Positions 56,080-64,000 of a stretch of 64,000 nucleotides of DNA are shown one piece after another. The notes under the pieces were generated by a model. That model was not told the DNA's origin and ran no database searches. It worked only from the letters and a program-made list of their open reading frames with translations. The position numbers were made by a program, and so were the translations under genes. The DNA comes from Desulfuromonadales bacterium (lineage in GTDB: Bacteria; Desulfobacterota; Desulfuromonadia; Desulfuromonadales; BM103). The stretch is from the NCBI GenBank assembly GCA_027065695.1, contig JAMONP010000089.1, forward strand, positions 1 through 64,000, given 5' to 3'. Numbering within the stretch: position 1 is the first letter of the stretch; each line of letters begins with the position of its first letter.

Positions 56080-56550
56080 TTAATTTTCTTCATCCAACAG
56101 CCCTGTCTGACGCAAAGCTTCGAAAAGCACGATACCAGCGGCATTTGATAAGTTCAGGCTCCGTACAACTGGACTGTGAATCGGTATACGGATCGAATAA
56201 TCCTCATTGTTTTGTAACAACTCTTCAGAAAGACCAAAAGACTCTTTTCCAAAAACCATAAAATCGCCCGGCAGAAAGTCCGCCTGAATATATGTTTTAC
56301 GTGCTTTTTTCGAGGTATACCAAAAACGTCCGTCGGGAAAGGCTGCCTTCAATTCTTCCAAATCTCTCCACTGACGCACATCTACAGCATCCCAGTAATC
56401 CAGACCAGCACGTTTTAAATGCTTGTTATCAATAGAAAATCCGAGTTTTCCGACCAGGTGTAATACTGCACCCGTGGCTCCACAAAGACGAGCAATGCTG
56501 CCAGTGTTTGGCGGAATTTCCGGTTCTATGAGAACTATATGAAAGGTCAT
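56080..56550 (-). CDS. trmL: tRNA (cytidine34-2'-O)-methyltransferase
   Basis: This 156-residue SPOUT methyltransferase modifies the wobble base of tRNA-Leu species. It has IVLIEPEIPPNTGSIARLC at the start, FGKESFGLSEELL in the middle and NLSNAAGIVLFEALRQ at the end, the SAM-binding knot. The ATG at 56550 is chosen for this match; the open frame extends upstream into lpxL. Only 10 bases separate it from the lpxL stop. Confidence 0.94.
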   Translation of the reverse strand: MTFHIVLIEPEIPPNTGSIARLCGATGAVLHLVGKLGFSIDNKHLKRAGLDYWDAVDVRQWRDLEELKAAFPDGRFWYTSKKARKTYIQADFLPGDFMVFGKESFGLSEELLQNNEDYSIRIPIHSPVVRSLNLSNAAGIVLFEALRQTGLLDEEN

Positions 56551-56560
56551 AGCAATAGGA

Positions 56561-57442
56561 CTATTTTTCACAACAGCGCCTCCATCGTCTATGCAGCCAG
56601 AACCATTGACTGATGTCATGGCGGATTCCGACTTCTATCTGCTGGTTGATCAAGGTGGTGTTAGCCAGAATATTCTCTGCACTCAAATCGCCTTCCAGGA
56701 GAAACATTTTTGAAAAATGACACTGGTAGGTGTTGTCCGGTTGACGATATGAGAATGCCGCAATGAGAGGTATCTGATATCTGGTTGCCATCTGCGTGAT
56801 GATGGTTGTGGTATGTGCCGGCCGACCAAAGAACGGCGCGGCAATTGATCCCTGACCCTTGAGGTGTTGATCGAGTAAGATGCAGACGGCACTGTTTTGC
56901 TGTAATGATTTAAGGATGCCGCGAGCACCATTGCGGCTGTTAATGACGTGATTACCTTTGGACTCGCGTATACGTCTGAAAAAAGTATCGACCAGAGGGT
57001 TGCGCATTGGCTTGGTAACCACATTGGTCTTAAACCCCAACTGCGGCATAAAGAAGCTCCCAGCCTCCCAGAAACCGACATGAGCGGAGAGGACAATGCA
57101 GCCGCGACCCAACTCGAGAGCCTCGCTCAGGTTTTCCTGGCCATTGATCTCGAAATAGAGGTCAAGATCTTGTTGCCCGCGGTACTGATCGATACGCAAC
57201 ATATCAATAAAGCTAATACCCAGATGTTTGAACATTGCGCTGATGGTTGCGGTGACTTCAGGGTCCGACATCTCTGGAAATGCTTTATGTAAATTATCGC
57301 GGGATATACTTACACGTCGGCCCTGGAAGCACTGGGCCAACTGTCCAAGTCGCTTGCCAAGATTGAGCGCCCACGATCTAGGTAGCACCCTTACAAAGCT
57401 TGCAATACAGATAAAGGGAATATATTCCAGCCAGTTACGCAT
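56561..57442 (-). CDS. LpxL/HtrB-type lysophospholipid acyltransferase
   Basis: The 293-residue inner-membrane protein adds a secondary acyl chain to lipid A or a related lysolipid. It has the HX4(D/E) catalytic motif in SAHVGFWEAGSF, the N-terminal membrane anchor (LEYIPFICIASFVRVLP) and LLDQHLKGQGSIAAPFFGRPA as the substrate-site block. This marks a Gram-negative with an outer membrane. It is transcribed ahead of trmL. Confidence 0.9.
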   Translation of the reverse strand: MRNWLEYIPFICIASFVRVLPRSWALNLGKRLGQLAQCFQGRRVSISRDNLHKAFPEMSDPEVTATISAMFKHLGISFIDMLRIDQYRGQQDLDLYFEINGQENLSEALELGRGCIVLSAHVGFWEAGSFFMPQLGFKTNVVTKPMRNPLVDTFFRRIRESKGNHVINSRNGARGILKSLQQNSAVCILLDQHLKGQGSIAAPFFGRPAHTTTIITQMATRYQIPLIAAFSYRQPDNTYQCHFSKMFLLEGDLSAENILANTTLINQQIEVGIRHDISQWFWLHRRWRRCCEK

Positions 57443-57512
57443 GAATGCTAATCCTGAATGAAGCCTGCTTGAAGTGCTGAAACGATAGCACGGACCATGA
57501 CGTTGAGCAAAA

Positions 57513-57540
57513 GAAAAGCGGGCATAAATGCCCGCTTTTC
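57513..57540 (-). terminator. Terminator of the O-acetylhomoserine sulfhydrylase gene
   Basis: GAAAAGCGGGCA and TGCCCGCTTTTC are perfect 12-bp arms around a TAAA loop; the minus strand continues TTTTGC. Confidence 0.93.
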
Positions 57541-57561
57541 AAGGTTAGTTTAACAAATGTT

Positions 57562-58854
<1,293 letters not shown>

Positions 58855-58989
58855 TTATCTCCTTTTTCTTCAATAAAATTGAGCCTCAATCATGACAAAT
58901 TTATCTGTTAAGTCAAGAAGAAAATGGCTGTATTGTACGGTGTTTTGCAGTTGAATTGTGGCCTTGTATTGAATGTAGTTTTTGTTTTT

Positions 58990-59007
58990 CGCGTTCCGCG
59001 TCCCTCG
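58990..59007. repeat. Dispersed GC-rich repeat, third copy
   Basis: CGCGTTCCGCGTCCCTCG is the complement of the sequence at 4642-4658 over 16 or more bases and belongs to the same family as the galE-tail copy at 12347-12381. Confidence 0.7.
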
Positions 59008-59026
59008 CTACTGTTTTAAGGTCAAA

Positions 59027-59133
59027 ACCGTCGGTCCCGGCCGACAGCCGGGTAACTTTCTTTCCAAAGCCAAAGAAAGTAACCAAAGAACGCTTTGCGC
59101 GGCGCTGGGCACTTCTTTCGCCAGTGGTCGGTG
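59027..59133. repeat. Inverted 107-bp repeat, left copy
   Basis: This copy starts ACCGTCGG and ends with a 27-base block (GGGCACTTCTTTCGCCAGTG then GTCGGTG) that is identical, in reverse, at 59343-59369. The middle is diverged in sequence but keeps its length and contains its own palindrome (ACTTTCTTT-N-CAAAG... AAAGAAAGT). Confidence 0.8.
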
Positions 59134-59342
59134 AGTTAATTGCTGGCGGTTCTTGATGAGCAAGGCCCGCTGTTGTTTTGTTTATGCTCCTGAGAAGCTG
59201 TGATACGCAAGCTTTTCGTCAGGACTGAGACAATGGGCTACTAGGTTGCAGGGCAAAGACCATACATGCCGCAAAAAAACGTCCTGTTTATTCGTTGCCA
59301 CACAGCACAAACGTAATCATTAACTTTTACAGCTGCACAAAA

Positions 59343-59448
59343 CACCGACCACTGGCGAAAGAAGTGCCCTCCGCAGGAGAAAAGCCTTTTTGCATACTTT
59401 TTTGGCGTTGTAAAAAGTATGGCGTCTGTCGGGACGCGACCCGACGGT
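59343..59448. repeat. Inverted 106-bp repeat, right copy
   Basis: This is the reverse-oriented partner of 59027-59133. The outer ACCGTCGG and the inner 27 bases match exactly; the middle forms ATACTTTTT-N-AAAAAGTAT-type pairing. The two copies enclose 209 bases of unique sequence. Confidence 0.8.
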
Positions 59449-59713
59449 CTTGATTGGTCTTAAGGTTGATCTTGGTCTTACAGGGTTAGCCTTGCTTTTG
59501 ATTACCTCACAAATCAACAAAAAGAAATTAACTTCAGCACATGCACTTAAACCATTAAGAACACCCCCCTGCTCGTTCTACTCACTTCCCCCCTGTAAAA
59601 CAAGGGGGATTGAAGGTCTGTATTATTGGTAAATGTACGTCATCCCCAATTGAAAAATGAATACAAAAAGAGATTCCTTGCCGAACCACAGCAAAATGAA
59701 ATAACCTCATCCC

Positions 59714-61372
59714 ATGGACAGTCTAATATTTCAAGCCATAGCAGTAGAACTCAACCAAAAACTCGCCAACAATCGCCTCGACCGGGTGATTCAGATCACC
59801 GCCGGAACGTTGATCTTAAGATTCTGGACCGGTCGCGAGAAGCTGCATCTACTCTTGAAAGCCGACGGGCAGGGTGCTTTCTACCATACTCGTCAAACTC
59901 ATCCAGCACCGGCCAGCCCACCACGTTTTTGTCAATTATTGCGAGCACGCCTGCGCCGCTTGCTTGGAGTCCAACCCGAGCCGCTTGATCGCATCGTTCA
60001 CTTCATCTTTGCCGGGCCCGACAACGAGCGTTACGATCTGATTCTGGAAGCATTTGGTGCGCAAGGCAATCTGATTCTAACTGATGACACGGGACGTATC
60101 GTCGATCTCCTCCGGCGTGTGGATGGATCACGAAAACTCCTGCCCGGCGAAAGCTACCTTTTGCCTGAACAGAAAGAACGTTTATCGCTATTTGCCGCCA
60201 GGGCAGATGTTGTTTCTCTTTTAGATACAGCCGTGGATTCTAAAGCTATGGCACGAGCCGACATTGCGCCAATGTCACCAGTTTTGGCACAGGCTATCTG
60301 TAACGAAAGAACAGAGGGCCGCTCCTCTGACGCAATTCTCGAAAGTATACAGGAAACGTTCAGTGCCGGGACTTTCGCTGCCTTGCGAGTTGCATGGGAT
60401 GGTCAGACCGGTTTATTGCCACTGTCACTCGGTTTGAATGCTTTCGAGAAGGTCGAAAGATTCGTAGATCTTTCCGAGTTGCTGGAAACTTCCATGGCAG
60501 AGGAAGGCCAGGAATCCGTGAAGGATTTGACGGATCGCCTGACAAATCTTGTAACCAGACAGTGTAAAAAGCTCAAAAAGAGGCTCGAAAATATCGCCAG
60601 AGAGAGTGATCGGCAATCTGATCCTGAGAAATTGCGTATCACGGGTGATCTGCTGTTGGCCAATCTGCATAATATCAAGCGTGGTGATGAATCTGTTGAG
60701 GTTGATGACTACTATCAGTCGCCTGTGGTGCAACTGAAAATCATCCTTGATAGCAAGCTGTTACCCCAGGAAAATGCCGAACGTTACTTCAAACGCTATC
60801 GCAAGGCCAAGCGGGCTGGTGCTCATCACAAACGTCGCCTGCACGAAACCAGTCAGGAAATTGACTGGTTGGAACAGGTTGAACTTGCCCTAGATGAAGC
60901 TGAAGGTGGTGAAGATCTCTACCAGGTACAGCTTGAACTGGAATCCGCTGGCTTGTTGAAGAAAACCAAGGGTCAGCTTGGCAAACGCAAGGCCGTTTCT
61001 CCAGAAGATCAGCTCCATCAGGCCGTTACGCCGGGTGGTTTCAAGCTTTTTTGGGGCAAAAACAGCCGTACCAACGATTATGTCAGTCGTCGACTCACCG
61101 GGCCGAATGACCTCTGGTTTCATACGCATGGCATGCCGGGTGGTCATCTGGTGCTGAAATGTGGAGATGAGAGCGGCCAGGTCCCGGAGGAAGATGTTTT
61201 GTTTGCTGCGTCATTTGCTGCCGGTTATTCCAAAGGTAAGGACGCCAGCAAGGTCGAAGTCATTGTTGCGCAGGGCAGGGATGTTAAAAAACCGAAAGGT
61301 GCAAAGCCGGGGCTGGTGACCGTCAATAGTTACCGGACAGTGATGGTTGCTCCCTCAAGGCTGAACGAATAG
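59714..61372 (+). CDS. rqcH: NFACT-family protein, RqcH-like
   Basis: The 552-residue protein has the NFACT-N domain at the start (MDSLIFQAIAVELNQKL... LDRVIQITAGTLILRF), a middle coiled coil (about residues 275-405) and the NFACT-R domain at the end (GGFKLFWGKNSRTNDYVSRRLTGPNDLWFHTHGMPGGHLVLK). RqcH binds obstructed 50S subunits and adds Ala tails to stalled peptides. The same family was first described as fibronectin-binding. No RqcP gene lies beside it. Confidence 0.92.
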   Translation: MDSLIFQAIAVELNQKLANNRLDRVIQITAGTLILRFWTGREKLHLLLKADGQGAFYHTRQTHPAPASPPRFCQLLRARLRRLLGVQPEPLDRIVHFIFAGPDNERYDLILEAFGAQGNLILTDDTGRIVDLLRRVDGSRKLLPGESYLLPEQKERLSLFAARADVVSLLDTAVDSKAMARADIAPMSPVLAQAICNERTEGRSSDAILESIQETFSAGTFAALRVAWDGQTGLLPLSLGLNAFEKVERFVDLSELLETSMAEEGQESVKDLTDRLTNLVTRQCKKLKKRLENIARESDRQSDPEKLRITGDLLLANLHNIKRGDESVEVDDYYQSPVVQLKIILDSKLLPQENAERYFKRYRKAKRAGAHHKRRLHETSQEIDWLEQVELALDEAEGGEDLYQVQLELESAGLLKKTKGQLGKRKAVSPEDQLHQAVTPGGFKLFWGKNSRTNDYVSRRLTGPNDLWFHTHGMPGGHLVLKCGDESGQVPEEDVLFAASFAAGYSKGKDASKVEVIVAQGRDVKKPKGAKPGLVTVNSYRTVMVAPSRLNE

Positions 61373-61401
61373 ACCTATCACCCTGTTTTTATCAGGTTTT
61401 G

Positions 61402-61433
61402 CCAGCCTCCATCCCCCAGTCTCCAGCCTCCAG
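61402..61433. repeat. Dispersed CTGG-rich repeat, copy 2
   Basis: CCAGCCTCCATCCCCCAGTC followed by TCCAGCCTCCAG is the varied complement of 45733-45762. It lies between the rqcH-like gene and tRNA-Leu. Confidence 0.65.
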
Positions 61434-61486
61434 ATTTTTTTATTGCATTGGTTTACCCCTTTTGCTATAAATTGCCCTCGCTTCAT

Positions 61487-61573
61487 GCCGAAGTGGTGGA
61501 ATTGGTAGACACGCTAGGTTCAGGGTCTAGTGCTCGTATGGGCGTGGGAGTTCGAGTCTCCCCTTCGGCACCA
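61487..61573 (+). tRNA. tRNA-Leu (anticodon CAG)
   Basis: The acceptor GCCGAAG pairs with CTTCGGC, followed by A and an encoded CCA. The anticodon stem CTAGG/TCTAG holds TTCAGGG with anticodon CAG at 61521-61523. A long variable arm marks a class II tRNA, and the T arm reads GGGAG-TTCGAGT-CTCCC. It decodes CUG. Confidence 0.98.
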
Positions 61574-61669
61574 ATTAACAGTAAAGGCTCTGCTATCTGT
61601 CTAAGATGGTGGAGCTTTTTGTTTTTCAGCTATTTGTCTCACCTTAACAATAGAAACAGGAAAGAGATA

Positions 61670-62020
61670 ATGATCAATCGAGCCGCAGTTATTCTCAAAA
61701 ATAAAACACCAGCAGTGCAGTGGATCAAAGATGCTGACCCTTGTCACGATGGTTCGCAGATCACTCTTGAAGAGGCTAACCATGAATGCACGGTCTATCT
61801 GATCAGCGTCCAGGATGCTGATGATGACAAAGCTTTAGCCCGCTGGATCAAGGCTAACTTTGCAGCACTGTTTGAGGCGGAGTTGGAAGGGTGGTATACC
61901 GACGAGACTCTTTGGCCACAGAGACGAACCCTTAAATTGTTCTACGAATGGTTTGCCGTGGAGTGTCATACTGTAATTGAAGATACTGTAGGAATGCCGA
62001 TCAAGGATGAGGAGGGGTAG
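61670..62020 (+). CDS. Small acidic protein of unknown function
   Basis: I do not know the family. The open frame extends upstream through the tRNA, so the start is set at the ATG at 61670 with AGGAAAGAG ahead. The 116-residue protein is acidic and rich in Trp (PAVQWIKDADP, WIKANF, ELEGWYTDETLWPQRR, FYEWFAVE). No signal peptide or membrane helix is visible. Its compact alpha/beta character suggests a soluble cytoplasmic protein. It precedes rtcB in the same direction. Confidence 0.75.
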   Translation: MINRAAVILKNKTPAVQWIKDADPCHDGSQITLEEANHECTVYLISVQDADDDKALARWIKANFAALFEAELEGWYTDETLWPQRRTLKLFYEWFAVECHTVIEDTVGMPIKDEEG

Positions 62021-62092
62021 AGTATAGCTGAACGCATCATCAGCTTGACGAATTTAATACGAAGTAAAAATGGTGAAAATCAGGAATAAATA

Positions 62093-63214
62093 ATGAGAAA
62101 TACTGATAAGGTTACTTCACTCATTCCGTTCCATCTGATCGAAAAGAACGCACAACAACAAATTCTCGACAACCTCTCAGACGAGCGTTTGGTTCGTATG
62201 GCGATTATGCCGGATGTACATGCAGGATATGATCTGCCGATTGGCGCAGTGGCGCTCGTCGATAGCCATGTCTGTCCCAGTTACGTAGGGTATGATATCG
62301 GTTGTGGAATGTGTTCGGTGAATACCGGTATTCAGGTCGTTGACATACTGCCTGGAAAGCCCGAACGCGTTGAGTTATTCAATAAACTTCTGCAAGCGAT
62401 CCCGCATGGCAAGGGACGTGGTCATAAGCAGGTCTGTGATTTTCCTGCCTTTACTTCGGCACAGGGTGACTCAAAACTTGATGACAAGGTCAACCGCGGA
62501 GTGTCGACCCAGCTAGGAAGTCTCGGCTCTGGCAATCATTTTCTTGAGATCTCTGCCGATGAGAATGGGTCCTGTTGGGTCACTATCCATTCCGGATCGC
62601 GTAATCCCGGCCATTCTGTCGGTGAGTCTTATATGGCACAAGCGCAACGGCAGCGGGACAAATTCCTTGCAATCGATTCCGATCTGGGGCGTGCCTACCT
62701 TGCGGATATGGATTATTGTCTTCGATTCGCTCTCGAAAACCGTCGCCGGATGTTGGCGGTCGCATTGCATCTCATAGGGATCCCTTACTCAGAAGTGTAT
62801 CGTCTGCTCAGTGATGAGATGATCAATGAGAATCACAATCACGCCGTGTTGCAGACGGACGGGACAGTGTTGCATCGTAAGGGGGCAACTCCTGCGGATG
62901 AGGGACAGATTGGCATTATCCCAGCCAATATGCGTGACGGTATCGTTGTGACCATAGGACTTGGGAATACTGACTTCCTCAGTTCCTCATCTCATGGTGC
63001 CGGCAGGATTATGAGCCGCCAACAAGCCAGAAAAAGGGTGCAGATGGCTGAGTTCAAGGACACCATGAAGGGGATTGTTGCACGGGTTGATCGCTCGACT
63101 CTCGATGAGTCACCGGCGGTTTACAAAGATATCAATACCGTTATAGAGGCACAGGGAGGTGTTGTGATCAACGTGGTCGGGCAATTGAAGCCGTTGATTA
63201 ATGTTAAAGGATAG
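62093..63214 (+). CDS. rtcB: RNA ligase RtcB family
   Basis: This 373-residue enzyme joins 2',3'-cyclic phosphate and 5'-OH RNA ends using GTP and manganese. Metal and guanylate sites are seen in PDVHAGYD, GYDIGCGMC, GSLGSGNHFLE, HSGSRNPGHSV, NHNHAVLQ and SSSHGAGRIMS, where His is the GMP attachment site. It is shorter than E. coli RtcB (408) and closer in length to the RtcB2 group. No rtcA or rtcR gene is visible nearby, so the target RNA is unclear; it may serve tRNA or rRNA repair. Confidence 0.94.
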   Translation: MRNTDKVTSLIPFHLIEKNAQQQILDNLSDERLVRMAIMPDVHAGYDLPIGAVALVDSHVCPSYVGYDIGCGMCSVNTGIQVVDILPGKPERVELFNKLLQAIPHGKGRGHKQVCDFPAFTSAQGDSKLDDKVNRGVSTQLGSLGSGNHFLEISADENGSCWVTIHSGSRNPGHSVGESYMAQAQRQRDKFLAIDSDLGRAYLADMDYCLRFALENRRRMLAVALHLIGIPYSEVYRLLSDEMINENHNHAVLQTDGTVLHRKGATPADEGQIGIIPANMRDGIVVTIGLGNTDFLSSSSHGAGRIMSRQQARKRVQMAEFKDTMKGIVARVDRSTLDESPAVYKDINTVIEAQGGVVINVVGQLKPLINVKG

Positions 63215-63242
63215 GCACCCTTGGTGAGTCATCCTGGACATC

Positions 63243-63256
63243 TTACACTTGTGTAA
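63243..63256. promoter_or_regulatory. Palindrome ahead of the MFS gene
   Basis: TTACACTTGTGTAA is a perfect 14-base palindrome 42 bases before the MFS start codon, a plausible operator for a dimeric repressor. Confidence 0.4.
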
Positions 63257-63297
63257 ACAGTAGATTAACTTCACCATTATAAAAGGATTCCTATTGC

Positions 63298-64000
63298 ATG
63301 CACGCTAAGACACTTCCTCCTGCTCGCCTGGCCTGGACTGTATGGGGCCTCGGAGCAGCGCTTTACTTCATAGGCTTTTTCCAGCGGGTTGCTCCAGGTA
63401 TCATGACTGCGGAACTGATGGGTGATTTCAACCTCACCGCTGCCGCTATGGGTAACCTGTCGGCTTTCTATTTTTACAGCTATGTAGCCATGCAAATTCC
63501 GACCGGCCTGCTTGCCGATGGTTGGGGGCCGCGTCGTTTGTTGACTGCTGGCGCGCTGGTAGCCGGGGTTGGCAGCCTCAGCTTTGCTCTCTCTGACGGC
63601 ATGCTATGGGCCTGCACCGGACGTTTACTCATTGGCGGTTCGGTGGCAGTCGCTTTCGTCGCCATGATGAAACTCTCCAGCCACTGGATGGCACCCAGGC
63701 ATTTTGCTCTCGCTTCCGGGATGGCTCTATTCCTCGGTATTATTGGAGCAGTTTTCGCTGGCATGCCATTGAGGTTGCTGGTGGTCGCTTACGACTGGCG
63801 ATCTGTCATGCTGGTTTCAAGCATCTTCCCCTTTGTCGTTGCTGCGTTGATCTGGATTGTCGTTCGTGACGATCCGAGCGAGCGGGGATATTTAAGCTAC
63901 GCGCCCAAGGTTACGGTTGATACACCTCGAATTGGGATCATATCGGGGTTGAGGCAAGTCTTGAGCTATCGCAATACTTGGTTGTTGTTTATCGCCCCCG
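63298..64000 (+). CDS. MFS transporter (partial, runs off the window)
   Basis: The start at 63298 has AAAAGGA ahead. The 234 codons visible have no stop. The protein is of the major facilitator type: helices alternate with the loop DGWGPRRLLTAG (the G-x-L-x-D-x-x-G-x-R-like motif A) between helices 2 and 3, and GRLLIGGSVAVAFVAMMKLSSHW in helix 4. The LPPARLAWTVWGLGAALYFIGFFQRVAPG opening resembles the sugar-phosphate/anion and nitrate-type transporters, but the substrate cannot be called. Confidence 0.85.
   Translation, partial: MHAKTLPPARLAWTVWGLGAALYFIGFFQRVAPGIMTAELMGDFNLTAAAMGNLSAFYFYSYVAMQIPTGLLADGWGPRRLLTAGALVAGVGSLSFALSDGMLWACTGRLLIGGSVAVAFVAMMKLSSHWMAPRHFALASGMALFLGIIGAVFAGMPLRLLVVAYDWRSVMLVSSIFPFVVAALIWIVVRDDPSERGYLSYAPKVTVDTPRIGIISGLRQVLSYRNTWLLFIAP

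Noticed and set aside
59450-59632. 60-codon frame after the inverted repeat
   Set aside because: It starts inside the repeat, crosses a C/G-run hairpin and has no domain or ribosome site.
61448-61669. N-terminal extension of the small acidic protein across tRNA-Leu
   Set aside because: The extension is just a readthrough of the tRNA gene; a proper start and ribosome site lie at 61670.

Overview
The window looks like a chromosome segment of an anaerobic, Gram-negative deltaproteobacterium of the Desulfuromonadales type (relatives of Desulfuromonas, Pelobacter, Geobacter). This is inferred from gene content, not from a database match: a TatD/radical-SAM fusion, a class-I hybrid cluster protein, a GEMM-type (cyclic dinucleotide) riboswitch, a PEP-CTERM protein behind a sigma-54 promoter, an LpxL-like lipid A acyltransferase, GspB, and the orders holB-ricT-metG and glyA-comEB-nrdR-ribD. 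Base composition looks moderate and fairly even by eye. I see no plasmid, phage, CRISPR array or transposase.

Layout. 1-2.6 kb: a frameshifted partial gene, a lipoprotein gene with a 5'-truncated tandem copy, and a gspB-like gene. 2.8-3.1 kb: cold-shock gene with terminator. 3.2-8.4 kb (minus strand): holB, ricT/PSP1, metG and the tatD-radical SAM fusion. 8.6-13.8 kb: rnc, Elp3-like radical SAM, era, galE, ugd. 13.9-17.7 kb: orphan DppC-like permease, YchJ-like protein, mutM, thioesterase, PEP-CTERM protein. 17.7-20.2 kb: a long foldback repeat, an FmdB-like zinc ribbon and hcp. 20.2-25.9 kb: EVE protein, AsmA-like protein, rubrerythrin-like protein, riboswitch plus small membrane protein, ACT-domain regulator, DUF1451 protein. 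25.9-29.9 kb: rbgA, rhodanese, YyaL-like protein, hydrolase.

30-38 kb: a tight co-oriented run of tlyA, tetrapyrrole methylase, U32 protein, a 61-residue protein, a YhaN/SbcC-like ATPase, a HIT protein, an RSH protein with an apparently dead synthetase domain, and a polysaccharide deacetylase. The nuclease that normally partners YhaN/SbcC ATPases is not there, and the 61-residue gene sits in its place. 38-41 kb: Bax-like glucosaminidase, htpG, fxsA.

41.9-54.7 kb is a long biosynthetic run: yceD, rpmF, plsX, fabD, fabG, acpP, fabF, rpiB, glyA, comEB, nrdR, ribD, ribE, ribBA, ribH, nusB and an M17-like protein. The fabH gene expected between plsX and fabD survives only as two out-of-frame fragments, so fatty-acid initiation must use another ketosynthase. 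54.7-58.9 kb: hom, trmL, lpxL-like, O-acetylhomoserine sulfhydrylase. 59-64 kb: an inverted repeat pair, rqcH-like gene, tRNA-Leu(CAG), a small acidic protein, rtcB and the start of an MFS transporter.

The most promising points for follow-up are the fabH relic, the riboswitch whose 3' strand overlaps a terminator, the nuclease-less YhaN/U32 run, the sigma-54/dyad control region of the PEP-CTERM gene, the 164-bp foldback repeat, and short GC-rich repeats, one of which has been translated into the C-terminus of GalE.
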